Positions 1 to 11,900 of a stretch of 64,000 bases of DNA are shown piece after piece. Origin of the DNA: Enoplolaimus lenunculus (Eukaryota > Nematoda > Enoplea > Enoplida > Thoracostomopsidae). Within the stretch, counting starts at the first letter, position 1. Each line of letters begins with the position of its first letter. The translations under genes were made by a program, and so were the position numbers. The stretch lies in contig JASANG010001107.1 of NCBI GenBank assembly GCA_030248215.1, positions 682,001 to 746,000 of the forward strand. Reading direction: 5' to 3'. The notes under the pieces were generated by a model that ran no database searches, was not told where the DNA came from, and saw nothing but the letters and a program-made list of their open reading frames with translations.

Positions 1-777
1 AAGTGCTCTACAAAATTAAACGCAACAACCATTTTTACTTTCGGAAATGCGTGAGTAAACAGTCCCAGTTCCAAACGCAGCTGACCAGGTTGATTTCAAA
101 GCAAACGCACGTTTCAACAAACTATGTACAGTTTCAGAAACACTGTGCACTAAAACGAATATTTACCACGAACCACGACACATGCTAAGAGTTATGAAGA
201 AAAAAGTATATTAAAACACTTTTAGCAAAAAATTTAAGGCATCATTTAAAATCGTACTACTGGTTCGCTTGTGCATGACGAAACGGTGAAATCTTTGGAC
301 CATGTAAAGATCATGGCCAAAACGTTTTCCCGTAAAACTGCAATAGACTAAAGCATAAGCCTAATATATTTGGTTTGGTTTAGGCTTAGAAATAAGCTCA
401 TTTTTACACTTAGTTATATGCTTATACTACTGTTACGGCCATGTTCTATACATTGGTTAATCATTAAGGACATACTAGCATTTCTTTTTAAATCCTGAAT
501 GAATTTAAGCTACACCTTATGGAGCTAATCGCAATAATTTTGACGTAAACACCTTGCATTTTTATTTCTTCAAGGAGAAATATTAATTCGAAATAACAAA
601 CTGCATAAGACAACGTCCGAACTATAGATTTTGTTTGAGAATTCTTAAACATGCAATATTCGCTTAGCTACTATGCACTAATATGCAGTCTAATAAATTC
701 TCCACTATCCGTTGTTGAAGTTACATTGATACAGATGGATGGTTACATATCAAGAAATCAAGGTTAATCATTATTAT
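1..777. other. AT-rich intergenic stretch
   Basis: No coding region is supported here; the only long frame, at the left edge, has no recognisable domain. A diverged copy of the TTAGGC-bearing repeat lies at about 313-456. The rest is AT-rich sequence downstream of the dehydrogenase gene that ends at 778. Confidence 0.6.
313..456 (+). repeat. TTAGGC-bearing dispersed element, copy 1
   Basis: Diverged copy of a family found many times in this window. It shows the sequence order seen in better copies: a segment with 'aatagac-taaagc', then TTTAGGCTTAG, then 'tatgcttatactactgtta' and a GGCC-containing end followed by 'ctatacattgg'. Confidence 0.6.
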
Positions 778-782
778 TTATT
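777..782 (-). promoter_or_regulatory. AATAAA poly(A) signal overlapping the dehydrogenase stop codon
   Basis: On the minus strand the TAA stop lies inside AATAAA. If used, the 3' UTR would be only about 15-25 bases. Use as a signal is inferred. Confidence 0.45.
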
Positions 783-3700
783 TCTTATGTTCATCATCGT
801 CATCATCATCATTATTCTGGGTTTCGTCTAGTGTTTCCCATTCTCCGTCATTGTTCCCACCTGTATCATCCAATTTCCGTAATTCACTTGCACTTGTCAC
901 ATGAGAAGAAACACGAGACATGGTCAAATCTGAAAGCGACATTTGATCATCGCTATTGTTGCCTTCCCCTGTCGCTGTTGTACTACCGGTATTCAGCACT
1001 TCTACACTTTCATTGTTGCTACTTTCTGTAGCATTAATGGATGGCGAGAAAGTAGCTCCATGTGGCTGTGATGTATCATCTTTTTCAGTCAACGCTGTTG
1101 ATCCAAGAGGTGGCAAACCACACCGTTTCAACACAGAGTCTATTTCAGCTTCGCTAAACGACCAAAGCTTACTGGCGGTAGCGTCATTTACAAGGTCAGG
1201 CTTGTATGCCTGCAATGTACAATTATCATACAGGCTCCCAGAAATTAGTACTGATTGCTGTCGTGACTGTTTAGCGCTTTCGTGCATAGATCCTGCCAAT
1301 GCGCTTTTACTCGTTGATGGCAATATTGACACAGGCTGTTGAGACAAAGGTTTCTCGAATTCACTTTGAGCCAGCGCACAGTTCAAGTACGTTTGAACAC
1401 CTTGCTGAATTGATTTAGAGAAGAGCCAAATCAGCGGTGCAGCAATCACTAGCATTGGTCGGCTGAAAAATCGGCCAAGTTGAGTACCGCGCACAAAACC
1501 AGGCCGAACCGCGTAAACTCCAATTCGTGTATTTGACTTCGAAAAACGCCGAGCAAGTTCAAACGCATGACAACAATTAGCTAGTTTACTTCGAGCATAT
1601 GCAAGCAACGGATCATAATCTTCAGGTGTTTCTAGGTTTCTTGACTTTGAATTCTGTGATTTCGAAGCTGGAAAATTCCATCGCTCCCAATTGTTGGCAA
1701 TCGCTTTTGTATAATAGCCTACAATATCACACGGTTACGTATATTAAAACAAAAATTGAATGAACACAATAAAAGAAGTACTGACTGGCACTTAGCAATA
1801 TGTGTAACAAATGTAAAGCAGTATTTCTGCTGTATTCCATTACAGATGGACCTTGCCAGCTCTCGAGTGAAACATATGCTTTTAACCTAACAACAAAGAC
1901 TTTGCGTATATTTCATAAACTATACACACTATGTACCAAGGTTCCAACGAAATTCCGACTCCGGCTAAAATTCCAAAAAAATTTGGGTTCCGATCCCGAT
2001 TCACACTGGCTTCTATTCCGATACCGGAATTCCGATTTTTCGGACATGAGTTTTTAAGCTGATTGAACTTAAATTTTGTCTTTTTTTTCGTTTGTTTGCA
2101 TATCTGTTTGTTTTTGTTAGTAAATATTCTCAGTTGCAGAGTAAATTATTTCGCTGATTGTCAAAATGTGACTGCAATTGAAAATTTTATGCTCTACTTT
2201 TAAACGAATAACAAAATGTAAACTTAAAATTCTACTTCATAGCGGCAAGCAGTGATGTTAGCACGCTAGTTCTCAAATATAGCTCGATATTTGGTTCAAC
2301 AGTGTCCTTACTGTAGTGAAAACGATGCTCCATTGAATTGGTTAATTTTCAAAAATCTGGTTCTTGCTATTTATGATTTCATAAGATAGTTTTGAAATGC
2401 TCAAAATGTTTATCTGCATTTAAACTTAAAGCCATGTTGTTCCTGTGCTTTGAGAATTGACAGGCGGGTCTTAGAATTGGCAGGCCTCCATTAATATCAT
2501 AATTTTACAGTTTAGTAGATCGTTAATACAGTCAGCTATACAAGCGATTTTCATTAAAACTGTGAACAATACAGAAAAACATACTGCAACGAAAAATCAA
2601 AAGTAATACACTTCAGTTTTTGATATAATTACTAAAACTTAAATTCCGATTCCGGTTCCGACAAAAAAAATTTGATTCCGATTTCGATTTCGCTTCCGAC
2701 CAAATTTACTTCAGATTGGAACCCTGATTCAAGCAGTAATGTATTTAACTCAATCTTAATCAAAAACAAATGTCTAATTTTTATTTTTGCCAACACAGCT
2801 TTCCTGAAAGCTCCAATGTCTAACACAAGATACTTTGAACCAAATAACAGAATGTTATAAAAATCTTAGGAAGCTGCCGCAGCTGTAATGAATAAAACAT
2901 TTGATTAAATACCTGATGTTACAATCAGAACCCTCGAAGACGGGTCATCTTTAATCAGCGGTGAAAGCAGCTCGGTCAAGTAGAAATGTCCAAGATGATT
3001 TACACCAAGATGTGTTTCAAACCCGTCCACAGTGTGCGAATATGGACAAGCCATGACACCTAAAACCAGTCGTAGTGGGACTACATTTATTGAGCGAAGC
3101 TCGAACACACGTAAGCAATTAAGGTAATATGTAAATTAGTTATTAGCTAACTATTCGATAATCGGTTTTATAGGTTTGTATACAATTTATTCAGATTCCT
3201 CGCACCCGAATACCCATTATTGCTGAAATTGGATTGCTTGTAACCGTAATAATTAGCGAAACATTGTAAAAACGTCTAATTTAGGCTTATCAATTATGCT
3301 TACTGTTAGCTAACTACTCATTTATCGGTTTTAGATGTTTGTAAACAATTTATTTAGATTCCTCGAACCCAAAAACCTTCAGTAAACCTTAATAATTATT
3401 GAAATAATTTAAAGTCTTAATTTTGTCTTGTGAATTAAGATAATATGCAAATTTGCTATTAGCTAACTATTCAATTATCGGTTTTGAAGATTTGTAAACA
3501 ATTTATTCAAATTCCTCCCACCTATAAACTCTTCAGTGCTGAAATTATATTGCTTTTAACCTTAATAATTAGTGAAATATTGTAAAAAGTACTAATTTAG
3601 GCATAAACTATGCTAATATGGACATTATCTATTAGCCAACTGCTCAATTGTCGGTCTTGGAGGTTTTTAAACAGTCTATGCAGATTCCTCGCACCCAAAA

Positions 3701-5411
3701 ACCCTTTAAATGCTAAAATTCGATTGCTTCTGACTGTAATAATTAGTGAAATAATGTAGAAAGTCCTAATTTACGCTTAATTAATTATACAAATTCGCCT
3801 GTAGCTAATAAACGGCTTAAAATTTTAAAACCCCAATGCGAGGTTAACACCCCAGGATAATTGGCTTTCAAACAAAAAAATTTATCACAATCGGTTCAGC
3901 CGTTCCTGAGATTCTTTTCGGACAGACAGACGGACGGACGGACATCCACCTTTCTACCCCAGAGCACAAAACATAAAACGCTTCGCGAATTTCCCTTCGC
4001 TCAATAAAACTGCACCAACAATAAAACAGCATGTTTTTGCTAATGCGCCGTTCGCAATATTTTTTGAGCGACTGCCACCGATTTGTACGGGAATTATGGT
4101 TGCTTGATTTTCAAATTTTAAAATGTACACGCGTTATCCCCACCCTAATTCTGGTTTCTCCGTTAGGCTCACCCTAACGTATGTCATAAAAACAATTTGG
4201 ACACTAGTTCATATGAGAATAATGCAAAGGTCAACAAATGATTATATGCAACTTTGCAGTCACCACCGTAGTTCATATGAGAATAATGCAAAGGTCAACA
4301 AATGATTATATGCAACTTTGCAGTCACCACCGTTGACTGATAAGGTTTAGTTCATGAGGTTGATGCAGTAACCCTAACGACTGTCAAAAAATTTTGTGAC
4401 ATGCAGGATGGGGCTAACGAGTGTACGTACATTTGAAAATCTACTGATCAGGTAACCCCAATACCCTTACAATTAGGTGGCAGTCACTCAAAACTTATTG
4501 TGAACGGCGCGTAATCGGCATCGCGATATAGGTTTAACAACTCTCGTGTAATTTATTCATCAATCTCACATAATTAACTAACCTGCGTTATTCACCAATA
4601 TATCTAATGTGTCGTATTTGGAAGCGAACGCGCACGAAAATTCATAAATTGAACGCAGAGATCCAAGATCTACACTCATACTGTGCAATTTTACATTTGC
4701 CACGTTCATTTTGTTATCGGTCACGCATCGATTCTAAAATAGTTCTTTTAATTATAAATCAGTTTGTTTTTCCGATGTAGAACGGCGAAAAACCATTCAT
4801 GTGCTTCTTTCTTGCAAATGAGGAATGCAAATGCGTGACTAGATCAAATTATTATTTGACTACCACAGATAATACCCAGATTAGATCTCGGTTCGACTCT
4901 AAGACCACGCAAATTTCAAAACTAACGGACATTTGAGCCGGAAAAACAACGCACAGGCTCACTAACATAACATAAAACACAACGGCAAAATATATTACAA
5001 AAATTACAAACATACTTTGATGTACTGTTCAGCTTTCCCTGCGTTTCTCATATCACGACAAGCCAACACCACTTTTGCACCACGTTTTGCCATTTCGTAC
5101 GCCATCTCGCGGCCTTAAACAAGCGTAATTTCGTAATAATGGTAAAGTTAAATAACCTATACACAAAAACCTTGAATACAGTACGTAAACGGCATTTATG
5201 TCATCAAAGCAAAATGTTTAAAACATCGTTTTAATATGATTATTTTACCTAATCCCGAAGATGCACCGGTAATCACAACTACTTTGCCGCTCAAGTCGCG
5301 TTCTTGCAAACATCTAACAATCTTTGCATTTCTAGCCCGTTTCCACAATATAATAACACCGACTCCAATAACGCTACAACCACAAGCTACAGCAGCAAAT
5401 ATCCCAGGCAT
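778..5411 (-). CDS. Short-chain dehydrogenase/reductase, retinol dehydrogenase type, membrane anchored
   Basis: Five exons on the minus strand join in frame: 5249-5411, 5016-5113, 4583-4733, 2913-3059 and 778-1718 (499 residues). The start is the first ATG, followed by one hydrophobic segment (about residues 3-23) and a basic stretch, so an N-terminal membrane anchor is likely. The Rossmann fold follows: cofactor motif TGASSGLG (48-55), NNAG (135-138) and catalytic YARSK (227-231), then PGFV. Family knowledge: such enzymes oxidise or reduce retinoids, steroids or lipid aldehydes at the ER or mitochondrial membrane with NAD(P)(H); the substrate cannot be read from sequence. The last ~190 residues are an unusual Ser/Asn/Asp-rich tail ending in an acidic run of six Asp, well beyond the usual ~320 residues. 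Introns 3 and 4 hold several repeats. The stop codon overlaps a minus-strand AATAAA. Confidence 0.9.
1937..2726. repeat. CCGG/TTCCG-rich dispersed element in intron 4 of the dehydrogenase gene
   Basis: The ends form an inverted repeat, CAAGGTTCCAA on the left and TTGGAACCCTG on the right. Next to both are blocks of the 'ttccgattccggttccg' kind seen in other dispersed copies in this window. It is a non-autonomous DNA-element remnant with no coding capacity. Confidence 0.5.
3065..4007 (+). repeat. 0.74-0.96 kb element with internal tandem units, copy 1
   Basis: It starts ACCAGTCGTAGTGGGACTAC and then TTTATTGAGCGAAGCTCG; it ends in a GGACGGACGGACATCCACC block and TTCGCTCAATAA. Its middle consists of about four or five diverged tandem units of roughly 180 bp, each with 'aaaccgataattgaatagtt'-like and 'cctaatttaggc'-like parts. 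Two more copies lie at 20643-21598 and 25787-26522. It sits in dehydrogenase intron 3 and abuts the acceptor of exon 4 (AG at 3060-3061). Confidence 0.8.
4044..4511. repeat. TAA-flanked inverted-repeat element (Harbinger-like MITE)
   Basis: Terminal inverted repeats of about 35 bp begin GCGCCGTTCGCAATA on the left and end as the complement on the right (TATTGTGAACGGCGC-like), with a shared GACTGCCACC. TAA lies on each side (4041-4043 and 4512-4514), the target-site size expected for PIF/Harbinger elements. No transposase is present. It contains a 64-bp tandem duplication (4206-4269 and 4270-4333). It lies in dehydrogenase intron 3. Confidence 0.7.
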
Positions 5412-6483
5412 CACAGGTACCCGCACATAAACAATGACAGATTTAAGTGTTATATATTCGTATAAGTACTTTATCTTAAAACGTTAATTTTGCATGAAGG
5501 TGTAACCGAAAATCCATTTCTAAAAACTACATAGAAAGAAATAGCTTCGAACGAATGCTTAATACTTGAAGGTTTGTGAAAAACGGGCCAGTAAACTTTC
5601 ATCTAAAATATTGCTTCCGCAAATGATGGGTAAAAAACTAGTGGTATAAACCAACTAGCTATGCTATTAACATGTTAACGAACAGTCATAAGTTGGGTAG
5701 GTTTTGAGTACGATCGTTTTAGCTCTTAGCACTTGCATCTCAAAACGAGAGACCTTATTAGGAGTGTTCGATCACGTGGATGACAGATTTTCAGTCCCAT
5801 GTGCAACCATTGAGCCCGCTGTGTCACAAACAACTGCTAATCTTTTCTGTTTTACGCCACAACAAGCTTCAACATTATATACATGTATCTTGGTTTTCTT
5901 CTTGTTTTACCGTTCTGTGTGTAAAGGCACTATATGTTCGTTAAGAATATACCAATGTGCAGCTCAGCACTGGACTTGTGCTTGCCTCCATGCATCCGCA
6001 TTCCGCCCGCATGTCAAACCAATGTTCGTGTACCAAATTGAAACGGGAAGTCAGAATTGAAATTGCTCTGCAACTTGATTGAAACTGCAAGTCTTTGGTT
6101 ACCTTGATTGCGTTAAATTTTTGTTTGTCAAAGTAAAACTGTTGCCTACAAAAAAATTGTAAAACAAAAAAATTTAACATATAGAAATACAGCGTTTTTG
6201 GATACCAAATTGTTTCTGACTCTCTGGTACCAGTCGGGTGTACACATAGTCGGTGACTTGGGTATATAATTTATATACACTACAACTAGGAAGCTAGGGA
6301 CTCGCATGTGGGCAGAATTTTTCACAGTAGCGTAGACAGTGTAACGTGGATCACCCATAATGGTGATAGGTCTTGTATACATTCGAACCAGTGTGAGGCT
6401 CAAAGTTCTGCACATTTTTTGCATACTTATGATTTGTTGTATTCCTTTTTACGAATTCTGAGCTGAACAACTGCAACAGTTAA

Positions 6484-6690
6484 TGAGTTTCACGGCACAA
6501 CCAAAGGTCTACTTCCGGCTTCGATTCCGGCAGGATATCTACCTCCGGCTCCTGCTCCGGTAGAATTTTCGATGGACGTTCCGGCAATTTCGGTAGTGAA
6601 ATTTGGCATAGTTTTACGATTTTTTGTAAAAAGTAAGCGTAAAAAGACCAGCTGTTCCTGGGTTGCGGAAACATGAGTTGTACCTGCGGA
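6484..6690. repeat. CCGG-rich hAT-like dispersed element
   Basis: Shares the pattern 'cctccggctcc-gctccggtagaat' and 'gttccggcaatttcggtagtgaaat' with copies near 10020-10100, 13916-14247, 24734-25120 and 25533-25680. Ends are poorly preserved in this copy. Confidence 0.55.
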
Positions 6691-7445
6691 GTTAAACAAA
6701 GCTCGTACTAAATTGACTTAAGTCAAAGGTAAGCCATGTTTCTGCAACCCACTGATGTAAACTCTTTCAAACAGCAAGGAATGAAAAAATTTCGGAACAA
6801 AAGCAGGTATCTGGAACTGTCGTGTTTCCTCTATAAACCAATTTAGCGATTTGTATTAAATATTGAGAAGATTTTGTCTTATAAGTATTTAATATTTAAA
6901 GCTCACGATCACAATAATAGAAGTTATACTTTGACAAAATATTTACTGTTTACTGAAATGGCATTTTTATGGCTGCACCAAGCACGTAGCTAAACTGAAA
7001 TTTGGGGGGGGGGCAAAATTTTAATTTTCTAAGCGTGCACAGTACTTCCTTACCTTGGGACGTTGAATCTCTGCATTTATGTGCAAAGTGTTCAGTCGCT
7101 GGAAAAAGTGAACATAATTTTCGGCAGAAAATTGTTGTATGTTTCGGGTTTTGTTGGCTTTAAGTTGCTAAATTATTCAAAACCGCATATGCAGCGATGA
7201 ACATATTTTTAAAATAATTATGAAGTTTGGTTATCCTACCAACACATTGAAATTGGCGTGGTATCAGTTTGGTTTTTGAACGAACCAAACAGTAAACTTT
7301 GAACGAACTAAACAATGAAGTTTTTAGAAAACAAAGAGATCACAAAATTTAAACTCGGCTTCTATGCATGGTTAATAATTTATATATACAAGATCGATCC
7401 TCTGCAAAAAGCGTTAGTATTATATTATGTCGCTCACACGTTGCC

Positions 7446-7691
7446 ATACACTGCAAAGAATGGTAAGTCAAATGGACTCTTTCCGAAATAGGCTTTTCAT
7501 GACTGCACAAACTGAGTCAAAAGTCGACTCCGCCAGAGTTAAATTTGATTCACTGAATCGCTCAGTGAGTCGAATTTAACTCTGGCGGAGTCGAATTTGA
7601 CTCTGGCGGAGTCGAATTTGACTCAGTTTGTGTAGTCAGGAAAAGCCTATTTCGAACAGAGTCAATTTGACTCACCATTTTTTACAGTGTA
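7446..7691. repeat. Palindromic GACTC-rich MITE, copy 1
   Basis: The sequence folds back on itself. The left end TACACTGCAAAGAATGG pairs with the right end CCATTTTTTACAGTGTA, and the inverted arms run inward for about 85-110 bp through 'gaaataggcttttc' and repeated GACTC / 'ctctggcggagtcgaattt' blocks. TA at both ends suggests a mariner-type target. Other copies: 10382-10597 and a half copy at 60061-60172. Confidence 0.8.
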
Positions 7692-7969
7692 CGTGCACTC
7701 CGCACATCCATCGTCCCCCTATACTGTTTTAAAAGGCTAACTATACTGTTACTGCGTAACTGTGTGCGGAAATTTGATCTCTAAAAAATGTCCGAATAGA
7801 GTTTATTGCACTGACGGACATTTTGTATACAGTTTGCAAATTATGTTAATATATTAAATATAGAGTTGCGTGAACTGTCGTACTTTGTCGTTACAGTCTA
7901 AAAGGTGTCGGCGGAAAGCGCTAAATAAGATAATTAATTTACTGCGTTATTTTGTTTCTTTTTGCATGT

Positions 7970-8165
7970 TTGCCAAAATTTTCCACCAAAATTTGAATTT
8001 TCACGCCAAAAATTTAATTTCGCGCCAAAATTTGAATTTCCCGCCAAATTAATTTCCCGCCAAAATTTTAATTTTCCCGCTTAAATTGGAATTTGCCGCC
8101 AAAATTTGAATTTTCCCGCCAAAATTTGAATTGCACGCCAAAATTTGAATTTGCCCGCTAAGGTG
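7970..8165 (+). repeat. Minisatellite, ~18-20 bp CGCCAAAATTTGAATTT unit
   Basis: About nine or ten head-to-tail units of the form CCCGCCAAAATTTGAATTTT with point changes and small length differences. No coding role is seen. Confidence 0.8.
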
Positions 8166-8913
8166 TCCCTAATGTGTCTATTATATAAAAATATTGTCCA
8201 CTTCACTGTTTTTCAAGCATTTCAATGTCATAGACAGTGTCATTGCAAAACAGTCTTGTCCGGATACCGCCAATGGCGGTGATATTATTGGAAAATGAAG
8301 GGTTTCGATAAAACATAAGCCGGACAAGCTATTGAATTTGTTTTGGGAGGGGAGATTTTGTGTGCCGAGTGCACGTATGGTAACGTGTGAGTGACATTAT
8401 TTAAGCTGGATCGTCTCACATACGTATTTTGGGCAGCTTTCCAGTTGTTTTAATGAATATTTCATAAATAAAAGAGGAAAAACATAATATATGAAGGTTA
8501 CAACACATTGTTTTAAATGTCAATGTAGACGAGGACTCGCAAAGAATTAAAATAGCGCTCCGAAATGTAAACAAAAAGTATTGCGCAGTTTTCGGAAACA
8601 AAAACTTTTTCTAGGACAGTTTTAGAGTTGCAAATTTGCAAATAAGTGGACTAGTATACATTATGTAGTATAATTGCGGAGGAGGTTGGAGGCCGTAAAG
8701 TCTGTAACTCCTAATTACCGACTACTCTTGTGATGAATACAATGTTTCCCGTGGTTAATTATGATTGTCAGGATAATTCGTTCAACGGTGTAGCTCTGAA
8801 AACGCCCGTATTTAGCAGCAAAATTTATGTGGCCTATGGCCGGTTCACTACAAGTTATAAAATGGTGCTATAGTATTTATATTAATTTGAGATTTGATAC
8901 TTAATATCAATTA

Positions 8914-8921
8914 CTATTTAG
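8914..8921 (+). promoter_or_regulatory. Splice-acceptor site just upstream of the ammonium transporter ATG
   Basis: TACTATTTAG ends at 8921, 20 bases before the chosen ATG at 8942. It could be the acceptor of a 5'-UTR intron or of spliced-leader trans-splicing, which is common in nematodes. Which one cannot be decided from sequence. Confidence 0.4.
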
Positions 8922-8941
8922 CACGAGTTAAAAAGCTTCAA

Positions 8942-11900
8942 ATGACTTATCATAATGATTTAACATCCGAAAGATTCATTAAAGCTACCCAAGCAACACT
9001 AGGCATCGGTCCAAATGTCGAATGGTATACTGTGCAATATTTTATCACAGCTGCTGGCATCTTTATTGGTCTTACAGTAATTGGCTTAGGTTCTGCGAGA
9101 AAGGGTTACACAGTATCTGTGGTCATCAAAGTGCTTTACATTACAGTATCATTTGCAGGACTGTTATTTTGGATCTCAGGCTTTGGTATAGGATTTGGAC
9201 ACAAAAATTCAAATTGGTTCATTGGAATGACAGAATTTTTGTTTCAACCTCAATCTCAAGATGACGGTAGAGTGTTTTGGTTACAATTCATTCATCATAT
9301 TACTTGCGTTCAGATTGTGGGTGTTGCTGTTTCTGAGCGTATGAGACTGTTGTCATGGATTCTATTCAACGCAGCTGCAATTCCGATTTTTGCAATACCA
9401 GCAGGTTGGGTCTGGCGGCCAAATGGATTTTTAGCACAGTTGGGCTATCTAGACTGGGCAGGTGCAGGAGTAATGCATGCAGCTGCTGGATCAGCCGCCT
9501 TGGTTGGGTCTATGATTCTAGGTTTACGAAGTGAAGAAAGCGACCGTTTCAATCTAGCACAAGTATGCTTGAGAAAAAACAATATTTATTTATTATATAG
9601 AGAATGCACCCTTAACCTCAGCCGTGCTAGTTTGACAGTGGTTTCCTAGCCAGATAGTTGAAAAAAAGAAGGAAATGCATTATATTAAATTTTTTTGCGC
9701 CTCTGACACAATTTATGTGCCTTTAAATATCGAAATGTTTGCGAAACATGCTAAAAGGATGAAATTTCGAAACAGAAAAAGCATCTTTCCAAAGAAGGAA
9801 ATGCTGAATCCTCTATTGCTCTGCTAATATCTGATTCAAGTTAATTTTTAAATAATGGTAGAAAAAGGAAGGGTTATTTTATCGTACATCATGAACATTG
9901 ACCCGTCAAGTTAAAATTTATCGAACGGTGACCACATATCAATGTATTTATTTTGATACACAATTTACGCTTATTTACGCATAGCGTACTCCATGCGAGA
10001 AAGGTCATGGAGAGCAAGGTACAATTAAAGGTCCGCTTCCGGCTCCGACAGAAAATTGGCTTCCTGTTCCGGATCTGATAGAATTTTTGTCGGAGGTTCC
10101 CACAATTTCTGTAGCAAAATTATTCATATTTCTAAAAGTTGAACTCTTCAGTGAGTTGTCTGCTAAAGTTGTGCCATGTATAAAAGCAATATGGATGCTA
10201 AGATTTCATGTGAGGCTCAATCACAAATTTTTACTATCAATTTGTAGACTATACTTAAAATTAGCATATTCAACACCGTTTTACATTGTCTAATTTGGCT
10301 TCACCTTCGGCTCCGGTAAAATTTATTTTATTCTGGCTTCGTTTTTATTAAGTATAAATTCGCAAGTCGCTACGCTTCACCTACACTGCAAACAATGCTG
10401 GTCAAATCGACTCACTCCGAAATATATACGCTCTACGGGGCTACACAAATTGAATCAAACTCGACTTTACCAGAGTCAAATTCGACTCACTGAATCGCAC
10501 GTTTGACTCTGGCGGAGTCGAATTTGACTCAGATTGTGTAGTTCCGCAGAGCCTATTTCGGAGATAGTCAATTTGACTAACCATTTCTTGCAGTGTACGC
10601 ATTTTATTTGTTTTAGCTAAGAAATCCTGAAACAACGCTCATTGGAGCAGGAACTCTTGTATTGGGACTCACGTCATTTAACGCATTGCCTTCGTTTGTT
10701 ATGCCAAAATGTCTAATAAAAACTCATTGCAAATATAGCGTTCAATTGTTTCATACATCACTGGCCAATGCTTTCCATGGGGTATTGGGTGGAAGTGTTT
10801 GTGGAACAATCTTAAGTATTATGTTTTGCAGTGGCTGCCTTCCTGTACAGTATGTGATTACGTCATCAGTGGCTGGCTGTGTAGCGGTTTCAGGCTGCGG
10901 TCCTTATGTTTCAAATTTCGAAGCCCTCGCTATTGGGAGCGTGGTATCAGCAATTGCTGTTGGAAGTCAACGATTCATGTTCCATCATAACGTGGACGAT
11001 AGAGTTGGAACTATTTCTATTCATCTTGTTGGAGGCGTGCTTGGAGCATTAGGAACCGGTCTCCTTTCTCAGTCATTGGATCGGAGCGTATTTATTCAGC
11101 ACAAGGTTACAAACTCGCAAGTTGTTATGGTCCGTTGGGCGTTTAACTCTACAATTAATACAGGAATTGTTTACAAACCGCACAGACCTAAATATATTTT
11201 AGCGAATATAGTTGGAGTGCTTGCCATCGTAGGTTGGTCGGCGATCACTTCTGCTGTTGTGTTTGGAGCAGTGAAGTTTGGAGAACATTTTGTAATTAAA
11301 AAGTCCGCAGTATCGGATCCTCTCGATCGCATTGAACACGACATTGTTTCTAGCCCAACCACACCGAACTCTGATATCTCGTCAGTGCTTTTTGACAATG
11401 ATTGGTCTGAATTAGAGCCAAGGAAAAAGCAAGTTGTGGAATTGAAAAACGCAATCCCAGTAACTGAAGTAACCTTGATAAGCGGATCTAATAATGAAAA
11501 TTTGGCAATGCCTGAAACGCAGTTAATGTATTCAGATAAACCAGAAACTACAAAGCAATATGATATTTATACTCTTGAAGTTGGTAGTTCAAAGTCAACG
11601 TCTCAAAGATCAGACATCAAAGATCAAGACACAGAGCAAGAACATGCGCAATTGTCACCGAAGCGATATAACGATATCGAATTTAGAGAAGAACAGCGCA
11701 GCACCGAGAGTAAAATTTACATCGCAAATCAAGAAAGCGAACCCCAGAAGAATCGGTACAGCAACTCTTTGCCCTCGAATGAAAAACTTGAATCTTTCCA
11801 AAACACAAATCGTGAAGTTGAAACTGATGTCAACGCATCAGCGAAAATTAGTAAAAGCGATCGAAATTCGCCGGTTACAGCTAAATCAGCGGACAAAGAG

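Larger units (their letters stand above)
5430..8880. other. Intergenic region between dehydrogenase and ammonium transporter
   Basis: No gene is supported. It holds the upstream region of the minus-strand dehydrogenase gene, a CCGG-type repeat at about 6484-6690, a ten-base G run near 6999-7010, the palindromic GACTC element at 7446-7691 and an AATTTTGGCGGG-like minisatellite at about 7970-8165. The two genes face away from each other, so both promoters should lie here; no clear TATA box could be assigned. Confidence 0.6.

Noticed and set aside
5704-6060. 118-residue frame with several Cys
   Set aside because: No signal peptide, domain or neighbouring exon; composition looks random and it lies in repeat-rich intergenic DNA.
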